DNA of 64,000 bases, from NCBI RefSeq assembly GCF_010119615.1, contig NZ_QOVG01000004.1:124001-188000 (forward strand), in the 5' to 3' direction. The DNA is from Pseudoxanthomonas gei. Lineage in GTDB: Bacteria > Pseudomonadota > Gammaproteobacteria > Xanthomonadales > Xanthomonadaceae. The notes beneath the pieces were generated by a model. The model was given only the letters and a program-made list of their open reading frames with translations. It ran no database searches and had not been told where the DNA came from. The position numbers were made by a program, and so were the translations under genes. Positions 36,712-45,425 of the stretch are shown here, in pieces (the first letter of the stretch is position 1; each line of letters starts with the position of its first letter).

Positions 36712-37153
36712 TGTAGGAGCGACGCAAGTCGCGAAGCCAGGAAATCCTGGCTCCCGGATCATGATTGCAATCAGGCGCTGCGTGCTTCGCGACTCGCGTC
36801 GCTCCTACAAACACCAACGCGCGCATTCGTCCCGTAGAGACCAGGCATCGCCCCGCCCCATTCCTACCGTCATCCCGGCGAACGCCGGGACCCATCCCGC
36901 ACCTATGGCGCACCCACCGCCACCCCGCCGTGTCGGGCACACTCGCGCACCACGCACCTTCTCCCTTCAAGTTGGGTCCCGGCCTGCGCCGGGATGACGA
37001 CCTGTCTGGGTGTCGGTTGCGCCAGGATCACTATGGTTGGCGATGCACGGGTGTTGCAGGAGCGACGCAAGTCGCGAAGCCAGGAAATCCTGGGCTTCGG
37101 GTCATGGTTGCAATCTGGCGATGCCTGCTTCGCGACTCGCGTCGCTCCTGCAA
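36712..37153. repeat. composite repeat, second copy
   Basis: GTAG-headed pair 36712-36809, spacer, CGTCAT-headed pair 36868-36999, spacer, GTAG/GCAG-headed pair 37053-37153. The layout and spacers match 20919-21347, including ATTCGTC, CCAGGCATCGCC and TTGCGCCAGGATCA. After the last pair the first spacer starts again (CGCGCATTCGTCC near 37160). It fills the 523 bases between fdxA and the response regulator gene. Confidence 0.8.
36868..36999. mobile_element. gene-less CGTCAT-headed inverted pair, second copy
   Basis: Ends at 36868-36896 and 36971-36999 pair as in the copy at 21068-21196. The inner 74 bases have no gene. The arm design (CGTCAT, GC hairpin, GGGACCCA) is like that of the GIY-YIG element. 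Confidence 0.65.
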
Positions 37154-37202
37154 ACGCCAACGCGCGCATTCGTCCTGTAGCGCTGACGAAAAAGGGACCC
37201 GG

Positions 37203-37838
37203 CTAGCTTGCGGCCACCAGGCCGCGGCGCTTGCCCAGCATGCGCAGTTCGTGGTCCGAGGCCAGTTTCAGCTTGGCGTAGATGCTGCTGCGATGCGCGT
37301 AGGCGGTCTTGTTGTTGATGCCGATGGTGGTGGCCACGCGTGCCACCGAATGCCCGCGCGCCAGCAGCAGGAACACCTGGGCCTCGCGATCGGTCAGCTC
37401 CGGCAGCAGCTGCGGGCCGCCGGCGTCGGAGGCCGGCGGCGGGCGCAGGGCGCGGTCCAGGTATTGTTCGCCGCGCTGCACCGTGCGGATCGCATCGATC
37501 AATTCGTCCGGCCCGGCGCGCTTGCTCACATAGCCCATCGCCCCGGCCGCCAGCGCCTCCTGCACGTACAGCGCGCCGTCGTGCATGGTCAGCACCACGA
37601 TCGCCAGCCGCGGGCGCTGCGCCAGCAACTGCCGGATCATCACCATGCCGTCGCCGTCTGGTAGATTCAGGTCCAGCACCAGCACGTCGCATTCGACCGC
37701 CAGCAGGGTCGCGGCCAGCTCACGGGCACTGCCCACTTCGGCCACCACCTGCCAGCCGGGCTCCTGCTCCAGCAGCTGGCGGAATCCGGAACGGACGATG
37801 GGGTGGTCGTCGACCAACAGGATCCTGAGTGCTGCCAT
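37203..37838 (-). CDS. NarL/UhpA-type response regulator
   Basis: 211 residues. The receiver domain has Asp10-Asp11, the phosphate acceptor Asp56 (VLDLNLPD), and Lys in YVSKRAG. A LuxR-type helix-turn-helix (LTDREAQVFLLLARGHSVARV, split: LTDREAQVF and ARGHSVARVATTIG) lies at about 150-195. The ATG at 37838 gives the usual MAALRILLVDDHP. Its start codon shares two bases with that of the divergent kinase gene, so the two transcripts must overlap. The target is unknown. Confidence 0.92.
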   Translation of the reverse strand: MAALRILLVDDHPIVRSGFRQLLEQEPGWQVVAEVGSARELAATLLAVECDVLVLDLNLPDGDGMVMIRQLLAQRPRLAIVVLTMHDGALYVQEALAAGAMGYVSKRAGPDELIDAIRTVQRGEQYLDRALRPPPASDAGGPQLLPELTDREAQVFLLLARGHSVARVATTIGINNKTAYAHRSSIYAKLKLASDHELRMLGKRRGLVAAS

Positions 37839-39429
37839 GAACGAGTTCCTTAAAAATGCCGCGATCGAGTGGCCGACCGCTCGCAGGCGCCATCATCGCC
37901 CGGGGACCGAGCTTTGGTGGCTGGCACTGTACCCGTTGGCCTGGCTGTTGCTGTTCCAGTTCTCCAACGATTACTGGTTCCTGCCCGCCGGCCTGCGCCT
38001 GGCGGTGCTGTGGCAAATGCGGCGGATCGCATGGAAATGGATGGCGCTGCTGGAATTCGCCGCCATCCTGGCCCTGAGCCTGTGGCGTGGCGCCTTCGAT
38101 GCGCCGTTGGCCTTGCTGGTCACCACCCTGGCGCCGTGGCTGGCATATGCGGCGGCGGTGGCAATGTTCGGCATGCGCGGCAACAGCGTGAGCACGCTCG
38201 GCGGCTCGCTGCCACGCCTGCTGGCCTGCGGCGCGCTGGCGGCGACGGCCAATGCGGCGGTGCTGGCGGCGGTCGAGCTGATCGAGCCGGGGCCGCGGGT
38301 GCATGCGGGCGCCGCCCTGTTCGCCTACGCCATGGGCGACCTGGTCGGCGTGGTCATCCTGGCACCGGCCCTGCTGGCCGTGTACGAACGGCTGCGGCGG
38401 GGCCAGCCGTCCTGGCCGGACCTGTTCGCCCATGGCCTGGTGCTGCTGCCGGCACTGGTGGTGCTGCTGGTCGCGCAACTGCCCATCCCGCAACCGCTGG
38501 TGTATGCGCTGGTGCTGGGAATATTTCCGCTGTCATGGGTCGGCTTCCGCTTCGGCTGGCGCCCCGCGGCGCTGGCACTGGTAATGCTGGCCTCGCTGGT
38601 ACACGCGCTGGAGGGCCTGCTGCAGGTGTGGCGGCCGCAGCAACTGCAGTTGCTGGTCGCCGCCAGCGGCATCGGCGCGCTGCTGCTGGGCGCCTCCATC
38701 GATGCCCTGCGCGCGCAGGGCAAGGCCTTGCTGCTGAGCCTGGAACAACTGGGGCGCCGCAGCTCCGACCTGAGCAACGTGGCCAACCGGGTCACGTCGG
38801 TGCAGGAACAGGAGCGGCGCCGGATCGGCGGCGAACTGCACGACGTCCTTGGCCAGGACATCACCGCCATTGCCACCCGCCTGCGCGTGTTCGCCCGCAG
38901 CACCGACGACCAGGGGCTGCGCGCGGGGCTGGATACGATCAGCGAACTGGTCAACGAGTCGCACCACCACCTGCGCGAGATCATCGAGCACCTGTATCCG
39001 GCGGTGCTGGACCGCTTCGGCCTGCAGCGCGCGCTGGGCGAAGGACCGCTGGCGCAACTGGCCCGCGACAGCGGCATGGACTATCGCTGCGAGGTGCGCG
39101 GCGACCTGGCCCTGCTTTCGAACGAGGCGGCGACGTCGCTGTACCGTATCTGCCAGGAAGCGACCAGCAACTGCGCCCGCCACCCCGAATGCAACCTGTT
39201 GCACATCGACCTGGCGATCGAGGCCGGACCGCAACGGCATCAGCTGGTCCTACGCATCCACGACGATGCCGGCCCGATCCAGCTGGACCCGGAGAAAACC
39301 GGCATGGGCCTGCAGCACATCCGCGACCGCGCCAACGCGCTGGGCGCGCTGTACCAGTTCGACCCCCAGCACGGCCGCCCGCGCCACTGGCTGAGCATGC
39401 CGGTGGAAGTCCCGCCCGCTGCCTTGTAG
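37837..39429 (+). CDS. MASE1-type sensor histidine kinase, UhpB-like
   Basis: 530 residues. Residues 25-290 form about eight membrane helices of MASE1/UhpB type. The HisKA_3 domain has the phosphorylated His335 in QERRRIGGELHDVLGQ. The HATPase domain is at about 420-525, with N-box-like ICQEATSNCARH and the G-box GMGLQHIRDRA. The ATG at 37837 is the only ordinary start before the first helix; the frame is open further upstream but antisense to the regulator gene. The protein is the likely partner of the divergent regulator. Its stop TAG lies in the GTAG head of a repeat. Confidence 0.88.
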   Translation: MNEFLKNAAIEWPTARRRHHRPGTELWWLALYPLAWLLLFQFSNDYWFLPAGLRLAVLWQMRRIAWKWMALLEFAAILALSLWRGAFDAPLALLVTTLAPWLAYAAAVAMFGMRGNSVSTLGGSLPRLLACGALAATANAAVLAAVELIEPGPRVHAGAALFAYAMGDLVGVVILAPALLAVYERLRRGQPSWPDLFAHGLVLLPALVVLLVAQLPIPQPLVYALVLGIFPLSWVGFRFGWRPAALALVMLASLVHALEGLLQVWRPQQLQLLVAASGIGALLLGASIDALRAQGKALLLSLEQLGRRSSDLSNVANRVTSVQEQERRRIGGELHDVLGQDITAIATRLRVFARSTDDQGLRAGLDTISELVNESHHHLREIIEHLYPAVLDRFGLQRALGEGPLAQLARDSGMDYRCEVRGDLALLSNEAATSLYRICQEATSNCARHPECNLLHIDLAIEAGPQRHQLVLRIHDDAGPIQLDPEKTGMGLQHIRDRANALGALYQFDPQHGRPRHWLSMPVEVPPAAL

Positions 39430-39506
39430 AGCCGATCCCGGTCGGCTGCCCTTGGCGCGATCCCGCCAACGGCCGCGAAGAGCAGCCGACCGGGATCGGC
39501 TCTGCA
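39425..39506. repeat. GTAG-headed palindrome, 82 bases (copy 2)
   Basis: TTGTAGAGCCGATCCCGGTCGGC at the left pairs with GCCGACCGGGATCGGCTCTGCA at the right (arms 39425-39447 and 39485-39506, broken by one change). It overlaps the last codons of the kinase gene and lies between it and the convergent xanA. Confidence 0.8.
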
Positions 39507-39534
39507 AAGAGGTTTCAATGCACCGTGGGAGGGC

Positions 39535-40890
39535 TCAGGCCTGGCCCTGGAGCAGCGCGCCGATCTCTTCCACGCGCTGGTCCAGGAGCGCCTGGTCGCC
39601 ACGGGTTTCCACGTTCAAACGCAGCAGCGGTTCGGTGTTGGAACTGCGCAGGCTGAAACGCCACTGGCCGAAATCGGCCGACAGGCCATCGGTGTAATCG
39701 AGTTCCGGCCTGTCATCGGCGTAGTGCGCCAGCACCGCTGCGATTGCGGCAGGTGCGTCGGCGACGGTGTAGTTGATCTCGCCGCTGCACGGGAACTTGC
39801 GCATGCGCTCCTCCACCAGTTCGGCCAGCGGCAGGCCGCTGCTGGATACCAGGGCCGCAATCAAAAGCCACGGCACCATGCCCGAATCGCAATAGGCGAA
39901 ATCGCGAAAGTAATGGTGCGCGCTCATCTCGCCACCGTAGATCGCATCCTCGGCGCGCATGCGTTCCTTGATGAAGGCATGCCCGGTCTTGCACAGTATC
40001 GGAACGCCGCCGGCGTCCTCGACCATTTCCACCGTGTTCCAGACCAGGCGCGGGTCGTGGATGATCTTGCCGCCGGGGTGGCGCAAGAGCAGCGCCTTGG
40101 CCAGCAGGCCGACCAGGTAATAGCCCTCGATGAAACGGCCGTCAGCGTCGAAGAAGAAGCAGCGGTCGAAGTCGCCATCCCAGGCGATGCCCAGGTCGGC
40201 GCCATGGGCACGCACCGCGTCGATGGTGGCGGCGCGGCTGTCGGGCAGCAGCGGGTTGGGGATGCCGTGCGGGAACGCGCCATCGGGCTCGTGCTGGATG
40301 CGGATGAATTCGAACGGCAGATGCGGGGCCAGGCCGTCGATGACCAGGCCGGCGCCGCCATTGCCGGCATTGGTGACGATCTTCAGGGGTTTCAGGTCCA
40401 CGCCTTCCACGTAGCTGAGCAGGTGCTGCAGGTAGGCAGTCTTATCGAGCATCTGCGTTTCGCCAGCGGGCGTGGCGCTGGTGGCCAGCGGCGCATCGGA
40501 CAGGGCCTGGTCGCGGATGGTGAACAGGCCGGTGTCGCCGCTGATCGGGCGCGCGCCTTCGCGCACCAGTTTCATGCCGTTGTAGTCCATCGGGTTGTGG
40601 CTGGCGGTGACCATGACGCCGCCGGCCGCCTTCAGGTGATCGGTCTGGAAATAGACTTCCTCGGTGCCGCACAGGCCGATGTCGATGACCTCGCGTCCGC
40701 TCTGGCGGAAACCCAGGCTGACCGCGGCCTGCAATGCCGGGCTGCTCAGGCGCACGTCGCGGCCCACCACCACCGCGCCGGGACCCAGCAATGCCGACAT
40801 GGACGCGCCAATGCGCGTGGCCAGGGCCTCGTTGAGTTCATCGGGAACGCGCCCGCGGATGTCGTAGGCCTTGAATGCTTTGGAGGACAT
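39535..40890 (-). CDS. xanA: phosphomannomutase/phosphoglucomutase
   Basis: Interconverts hexose 1- and 6-phosphates for GDP-mannose and UDP-glucose supply to surface polysaccharide. The 451 residues have the phosphoserine Ser97 in TASHNP, the metal loop DGDFDR, the sugar-binding GEMSAHHYFRD and the phosphate loop SSNTEPLLRLN. The ATG at 40890 gives MSSKAFKAYDIRG. In Xanthomonas xanA lies beside xanB and rmlD; both are missing here. Confidence 0.92.
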   Translation of the reverse strand: MSSKAFKAYDIRGRVPDELNEALATRIGASMSALLGPGAVVVGRDVRLSSPALQAAVSLGFRQSGREVIDIGLCGTEEVYFQTDHLKAAGGVMVTASHNPMDYNGMKLVREGARPISGDTGLFTIRDQALSDAPLATSATPAGETQMLDKTAYLQHLLSYVEGVDLKPLKIVTNAGNGGAGLVIDGLAPHLPFEFIRIQHEPDGAFPHGIPNPLLPDSRAATIDAVRAHGADLGIAWDGDFDRCFFFDADGRFIEGYYLVGLLAKALLLRHPGGKIIHDPRLVWNTVEMVEDAGGVPILCKTGHAFIKERMRAEDAIYGGEMSAHHYFRDFAYCDSGMVPWLLIAALVSSSGLPLAELVEERMRKFPCSGEINYTVADAPAAIAAVLAHYADDRPELDYTDGLSADFGQWRFSLRSSNTEPLLRLNVETRGDQALLDQRVEEIGALLQGQA

Positions 40891-40973
40891 GGGATTCCTT
40901 GGGGGTGCGACGAAATGGTCCGGTCGCCATTTTCGCATGGGGGCCGTGACGGCTGTCGCCGCCCGATGGTGCT

Positions 40974-41230
40974 CTTAGCGCCGAGCAAGCTCGGCTCTAA
41001 CGGGGCGGCGCCGGCGATGCGCTTTTTGTAGGAGCGACGCGAGTCGCGAAGCTGGGGAAAGTTGGGTGCCGGGGATCCTGGCCTCGCGGCTGAAGCCGCT
41101 CCCACAAGGGCAGGGCTGGTGCTCGCAGCTGACGCGCCAGCCATGCGCTTTTTGGAGGAGCGAAGCGAGTCGCGACGATGACGAAAGGGGCCGCAGGGTT
41201 CCTGGCTTCGCGGCTTGCGCCGCTCCTACA
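40974..41230. repeat. cluster of REP-like hairpins in the xanA-rfbC gap
   Basis: A short palindrome GCCGAGCAAGCTCGGC at about 40980-40995, a GTAG-headed pair at 41027-41107 and a third pair at 41153-41230 with diverged ends. They fill most of the 380 bases between xanA and rfbC. I see no rfbD or xanB remnant. Confidence 0.75.
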
Positions 41231-41270
41231 GGGGCCACTTCGCTCTTGCAGGTCCGTCCCTGCGACGGCC

Positions 41271-41825
41271 TCAGGCGTACTGCGGCAGCCGGTGTTCGGG
41301 CACATCGGCCAGCAAGGGCGCGGTGGCATCCTTGGACGACAGCGTGGGCGTCGTGATCGGCCAGTCGATGGCCAGGGCCGGGTCGTCCCAGCGCACGCTG
41401 GCGTCGGCCGCGGAATTGTATGTGGCGGTGCACAGGTAGGAAAACACCGCCGTCTCGCTGAGCGCCACGAATCCGTGCGCAAAACCTTCCGGGATCCAGA
41501 AATGGCGCCTGTTTTCCGCGCTGAGCACCACGCCTTCCCACTGCCCGAACGTGGGCGAGCCGCGTCGGATATCCACCGCCACGTCCCACACCTCGCCTTC
41601 GGTCACCGAAACGAATTTCCCCTGCGGCTTTGGCCACTGGTAATGCAGGCCGCGCAGCACGCCACGACTGGAACGCGACACGTTGCCCTGCACGAAATGC
41701 GGGCTCAGCCCGAATGCTGCCAGCTTGTCGTGATTGAAGGATTCGAAGAACAGTCCCCGATCATCACCGAATACCTGTGGCTCGATAAGCAGACAGCCCG
41801 GCAATGCGGTCGGGATCACCTTCAA
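41271..41825 (-). CDS. rfbC: dTDP-4-dehydrorhamnose 3,5-epimerase
   Basis: RmlC epimerises dTDP-4-keto-6-deoxyglucose to the L-lyxo form. The 184 residues have the cupin signature [28 protein letters not shown] and [10 protein letters not shown]. The start is a TTG at 41825, which overlaps the rfbA stop as TTGA and gives [10 protein letters not shown], the family N-terminus. Confidence 0.95.
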   Translation of the reverse strand: MKVIPTALPGCLLIEPQVFGDDRGLFFESFNHDKLAAFGLSPHFVQGNVSRSSRGVLRGLHYQWPKPQGKFVSVTEGEVWDVAVDIRRGSPTFGQWEGVVLSAENRRHFWIPEGFAHGFVALSETAVFSYLCTATYNSAADASVRWDDPALAIDWPITTPTLSSKDATAPLLADVPEHRLPQYA

Positions 41826-42718
41826 ACCACCACCCCGCGGCCAATCAGACCCAGCAGGTATTCGCCATAGCCATTCTTGGCCAGCGGCCTGGCCAGTTCG
41901 CGCAACCGCTCGTCGTCGATCCAGCCGTTGCCGTAGGCGATCTCCTCCGGGCAGCACACGCGCAGGCCCTGGCGGGTCTCGATGGTCTCGATGTAGTTGG
42001 AAGCTTCCAGCAGCGACTGGTGGGTGCCGGTATCCAGCCACGCATAGCCGCGGCCCAGGCGCTCCAGCTGCAGCGTGCCTTCGTCCAGGTAGCACTTGTT
42101 GAGGTCGGTGATTTCCAGCTCGCCACGGTGCGAAGGGGCGATGCTGGCAGCGAAATCGCTGGCGCGGCCGTCGTAGAAATACAGGCCGGTGACCGCGTAA
42201 CTGGAACGCGGTTTGGCCGGTTTCTCTTCCAGCCCGACCACCCTGCCCTCGGCGTCGAACTCGGCCACGCCGTAGCGTTCCGGGTCACGCACCCAGTAAC
42301 CGAACACGGTGGCGCCATGCTCACGCGCGGCGGCGCGCTTGAGCATGCCGGTCAGGCCCGGGCCGTGGAAGATGTTGTCGCCCAGCACCAGGCAGCAGGG
42401 CTGCCCGTCCAGGAATTCGCGGCCGATCAGCAGCGCCTGCGCCAGGCCATCGGGACTCGGCTGCACCGCGTATTCGATCTTCATTCCCCACTGCGAGCCA
42501 TCGCCCAGCAACTGCTGGAACAGCGCCTGTTCGTGCGGGGTGTTGATGATCAGCACCTCGCGGATGCCGGCCAGCATCAGCACGCTAAGCGGGTAATAGA
42601 TCATCGGCTTGTCGTACACCGGCAGCAGCTGCTTGCTGATGGCCTGGGTGATCGGATACAGGCGCGTGCCGGAGCCGCCAGCCAGGATGATGCCCTTGCA
42701 ACGCGATTCGGTACTCAT
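41822..42718 (-). CDS. rfbA: glucose-1-phosphate thymidylyltransferase
   Basis: RmlA makes dTDP-glucose. The 298 residues have [33 protein letters not shown], and GDNIFHG. The ATG at 42718 overlaps the rfbB stop as ATGA and has good family agreement (MSTESRCKG). Confidence 0.96.
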   Translation of the reverse strand: MSTESRCKGIILAGGSGTRLYPITQAISKQLLPVYDKPMIYYPLSVLMLAGIREVLIINTPHEQALFQQLLGDGSQWGMKIEYAVQPSPDGLAQALLIGREFLDGQPCCLVLGDNIFHGPGLTGMLKRAAAREHGATVFGYWVRDPERYGVAEFDAEGRVVGLEEKPAKPRSSYAVTGLYFYDGRASDFAASIAPSHRGELEITDLNKCYLDEGTLQLERLGRGYAWLDTGTHQSLLEASNYIETIETRQGLRVCCPEEIAYGNGWIDDERLRELARPLAKNGYGEYLLGLIGRGVVV

Positions 42719-43770
42719 GCCACGCCGCCGATGCGCTGCATCTGGTAGCTGCCGTCGAGCACGCGCCGCACCCACGGCTGGTTGGCCAGGTACCAGTCGA
42801 CGGTGCGGGCCATGCCCTGTTCGAAGGTGACCGTGGGCTGCCAGCCCAGCTCGCCCTGCAGGCGCGAGGCGTCGATGGCGTAGCGGCGGTCGTGGCCCGG
42901 GCGATCCTTGACGAAGGTGATCAGCGATTCGCGTGCGCGGCCGTCGGCCAGCGGCAGACGCGCATCCAGCAGCGCGCAGATGGTCTTCACCACCACCAGG
43001 TTGTTGCGTTCGGCATCGCCGCCGACGTTGTAGGTCTCGCCCACCCGGCCGTCCTCCAGCACGCGGCGGATGGCGGCGCAGTGGTCGGACACGAACAGCC
43101 AGTCGCGCACGTTCAGGCCATCGCCGTAGACCGGCAACGGTTCGCCGGCCAGGGCCTTGGCGATCACCAGCGGAATGAGTTTTTCCGGGAACTGGTAGGG
43201 GCCGTAGTTGTTGGAACAGTTGGTGGTCAGCACCGGCAGCCCGTAGGTGTGGTGGAAGGCGCGCACCAGGTGGTCCGAAGCGGCCTTGGAAGCCGAGTAC
43301 GGCGAGTTCGGCGCGAACGGCGTCTGCTCGGTGAACTTGCCGGTCTCGCCCAGGCTGCCGTAGACCTCGTCGGTGGACACGTGCAGGAAACGGAAACCGG
43401 CGGCGGCGGTGGGTTCCAGCGACTTCCAGTAATCGCGCACCTGTTCCAGCAGGCTCAAGGTGCCGACCACGTTGGTCTGCACGAACGCGGCCGGGCCGTC
43501 GATGGAGCGGTCGACGTGGCTCTCGGCGGCGAAATTGATCACCGCACTGGGCTGGTGCTCGGCCAGCAGGCCGGCGACCAGGGCGGCATCGCCGATGTCG
43601 CCGTGCACGAACAGGTGGTCGGGGTTTCCTTCCAACGGAGCCAGGGTGTCCAGGTTGCCGGCATAGGTCAGCGCATCAAGATTGACCACCCTCATTCCCT
43701 GCTCGATGGCCTCCAGCACGAAATTGCCGCCAATGAATCCGGCGCCGCCGGTGACCAACCAGGTTTTCAT
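42715..43770 (-). CDS. rfbB: dTDP-glucose 4,6-dehydratase
   Basis: RmlB forms dTDP-4-keto-6-deoxyglucose. The 351 residues have the NAD loop [12 protein letters not shown], the STDEVYG motif with the acid pair, and the [12 protein letters not shown] motif with catalytic Tyr and Lys. It is first in rfbBAC, whose three genes overlap end to start. Confidence 0.96.
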   Translation of the reverse strand: MKTWLVTGGAGFIGGNFVLEAIEQGMRVVNLDALTYAGNLDTLAPLEGNPDHLFVHGDIGDAALVAGLLAEHQPSAVINFAAESHVDRSIDGPAAFVQTNVVGTLSLLEQVRDYWKSLEPTAAAGFRFLHVSTDEVYGSLGETGKFTEQTPFAPNSPYSASKAASDHLVRAFHHTYGLPVLTTNCSNNYGPYQFPEKLIPLVIAKALAGEPLPVYGDGLNVRDWLFVSDHCAAIRRVLEDGRVGETYNVGGDAERNNLVVVKTICALLDARLPLADGRARESLITFVKDRPGHDRRYAIDASRLQGELGWQPTVTFEQGMARTVDWYLANQPWVRRVLDGSYQMQRIGGVA

Positions 43771-43973
43771 TCTGACTCCTGCTGCGATTTTTCAGATGGC
43801 TTTCGCCGGTTGCATGCCTCCGTTGCCGGCTGCCGTGCCGCTATTTTGGCACGCCCGGCCACCCCGTCCGCACCCTGCCGGCCCCGGGCGCCTGCTGCCG
43901 CCGGTAATTCCGGCGATCGCCGCCCTGTAAAGGCGAACTAGGTCGCGACGGGATAGCGGTGGCGCTTTTGATT

Positions 43974-44055
43974 TGTCGAGCCGATCTTGGTCGGCTGCCT
44001 TGGGCGCCAACCCACCCACAGCCGCAAAGAGCAGCCGACCAAGATCGGCTCTACA
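43974..44055. repeat. GTAG-like palindrome, 82 bases (copy 3)
   Basis: TGTCGAGCCGATCTTGGTCG and its near reverse complement CGACCAAGATCGGCTCTACA. It lies upstream of rfbB, just before the 21-base array. Confidence 0.78.
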
Positions 44056-44136
44056 AACGGCGGGTTCTTGCGATGGGCAGGTGGCATCTCGGGGCGCGCA
44101 TCTCACGCTTGCATGATCCACAACCGGGACAAGCCG

Positions 44137-44457
44137 AAACCGCTTACCCATAACCCCATTCCGCTTATCCACCAGCCAATTCGGCTTACCCGCCAGCCGA
44201 AACGGGTTACCGCGTTACCCGTTTCCGCTTACCCGCCAGCCAAAACCACTGAACCATGACCCACTTCCGCTTACCGGCCAGCCAAAGCCGCTTACCCCAT
44301 AAGCCGTTCCGGTTTACTCGCCAGCCGGAACGGCTTACCGCATGAACCAGGTCGGCTTGCCCGCCAGCCAGATCGGCTTATCCCATAAGCCATTCCCGCT
44401 TGCCGACCAGCCACAACCGCTTACCGGCCAGCCAATGCGCCTTACCGACCCTGCCAC
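44137..44457. repeat. tandem array, 21-22-base period, about 15 units
   Basis: Units share an A/G-rich start, CCGCTTACC in the middle and CCAGCC or CATAAGCC at the end. The first seven are exactly 21 bases (44137-44157 onward); several later ones have 22. Core words alternate between ACCCGCCAGCC and ACCCATAAGCC. On the minus strand, some frames spell heptapeptides such as GWRVSRI and GWWISGM. With the palindrome at 43974 and the terminator at 44484, this makes up the 769-base gap before rfbB. There is no gene here that I can support. Confidence 0.8.
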
Positions 44458-44483
44458 ACCTGCCCGCCCCCTAAACGACGCAC

Positions 44484-44514
44484 AAAAAAAGGCCTGGCGC
44501 CAAAGCGTCAGGCC
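44484..44514 (-). terminator. rho-independent terminator after the 164-residue unknown gene
   Basis: On the minus strand GGCCTGACGC, TTTG, GCGCCAGGCC and then seven T. One mismatch in the stem. It lies 26 bases beyond the stop codon at 44540. Confidence 0.85.
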
Positions 44515-44539
44515 AAGCTTGCAACAAGGTGCGGAAGTC

Positions 44540-45034
44540 TCAGGACTGGCTGGCGGCGCCTTCGCTGCCGTCGGGCTTGCGGCCGCCCTTGTAAGGGAAG
44601 CGGCTGCGGCCCAGGGCCTTGAACTCGCGCTCCAGGCCGTGGCTCTTGCCGGAGACCTTGAGCAGGCCGTAGCCCTCCAGGACGGTGGCGAAGATGTCGG
44701 CGCCCAGGGCCGTTTCGGTGTCGGTGCCGCGGTCCAGCAGCAGACGCAGACGGGTCAGGCGGGGCCGCAGTGCATCCAGGGCGGCCATGTCGGCCAGGGC
44801 TTCGGGCAGGCCCAGGCCTTCGTTGACGATCTTGGGGTTCTGGGACAGCACGGTCAGGGTGGAGCGGCAGAAGACTTCGGATTTGTCGCCCATCTTGAAC
44901 AGGTCGCGGCGCTGGTCGGCCGGCAGGGCGACCAGGTCGGCCAGTCCGGTTTCCAGTGCGTTGAGGGCGGCGTCGATGGCGGTGAGGCGGGCGCTGTCGA
45001 ATACGATCGATACGAGGTTCTGGTTCACGTGCAT
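44540..45034 (-). CDS. conserved hypothetical protein
   Basis: 164 residues, no signal peptide or membrane segment. It begins MHVNQNLVSIVFDSARLTA, continues with a helix-rich stretch ALNALETGLADLVALPADQR, then FKMGDKSEVFCRSTLTVL, and ends with the basic segment FPYKGGRKPDGSEG. I have a sense of similar small proteins in other proteobacteria, but know no function. A strong AAGGAGCT box lies before the ATG at 45034. The gene has its own terminator and looks single. Confidence 0.8.
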   Translation of the reverse strand: MHVNQNLVSIVFDSARLTAIDAALNALETGLADLVALPADQRRDLFKMGDKSEVFCRSTLTVLSQNPKIVNEGLGLPEALADMAALDALRPRLTRLRLLLDRGTDTETALGADIFATVLEGYGLLKVSGKSHGLEREFKALGRSRFPYKGGRKPDGSEGAASQS

Positions 45035-45227
45035 AGCTCCTTTGCGTTCCATGTGGGTATCCGGACCAGGGCGAAAGGCCAGGGCCGGACGGCGATGCCC
45101 CCATCGCTGTCTGCGGGTTTTCGTGACCAAAGGCAGTCGTTCGGGGCGGGATCAGTGTCCCAGCGCAGGGCACCCGTGTATGTCGGCGAACGCCGCGGCT
45201 TTGCGTCAGGCAATGGCGCGTTGATGC

Positions 45228-45243
45228 GTAGGAAAAGTCCTAC
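45228..45243. promoter_or_regulatory. 16-base palindrome upstream of the unknown gene
   Basis: GTAGGA, AAAG, TCCTAC: a perfect 6-base inverted repeat, 194 bases before the start at 45034. It could be a protein site or a short hairpin. No regulator is suggested. The 391 bases of 45035-45425 otherwise hold only the palindrome at 45308-45417. Confidence 0.3.
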
Positions 45244-45307
45244 CCGGGTGATGCGCAGTGATCCGGAGGCGCGCTCGGCTGCCCTCCCAACGCGCCGAAC
45301 TGAGTAT

Positions 45308-45417
45308 TTGTAGAGCCGATCTTGCTCGGCTGCTCTTCGCGGCTATTGGCGCGGGGATCGCGCCACGAGGAGAGATGCACCAATGCCTCAAGGGCAGCCG
45401 GGCAAACTCGGCTCTAA
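45308..45417. repeat. GTAG-headed inverted repeat with longer centre (copy 4)
   Basis: TTGTAGAGCCGATCTTGCTCGGC at the left (45308-45330) and GCCGGGCAAACTCGGCTCTAA at the right pair imperfectly, around a longer middle than in the other three copies. It is 8 bases from the end of the WecA-like gene. Confidence 0.7.
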
Positions 45418-45425
45418 GGCGTGCC

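Noticed and set aside
44137-44457. CRISPR array
   Set aside because: The period is too short for repeat plus spacer, the units have no unique spacers, and there are no cas genes near it or near 9519-9749.
45228-45243. Another GTAG-headed REP hairpin
   Set aside because: It begins with GTAGGA, but it is only a 16-base palindrome without the GCGAC hairpin or a partner copy, so I list it only as a possible site.
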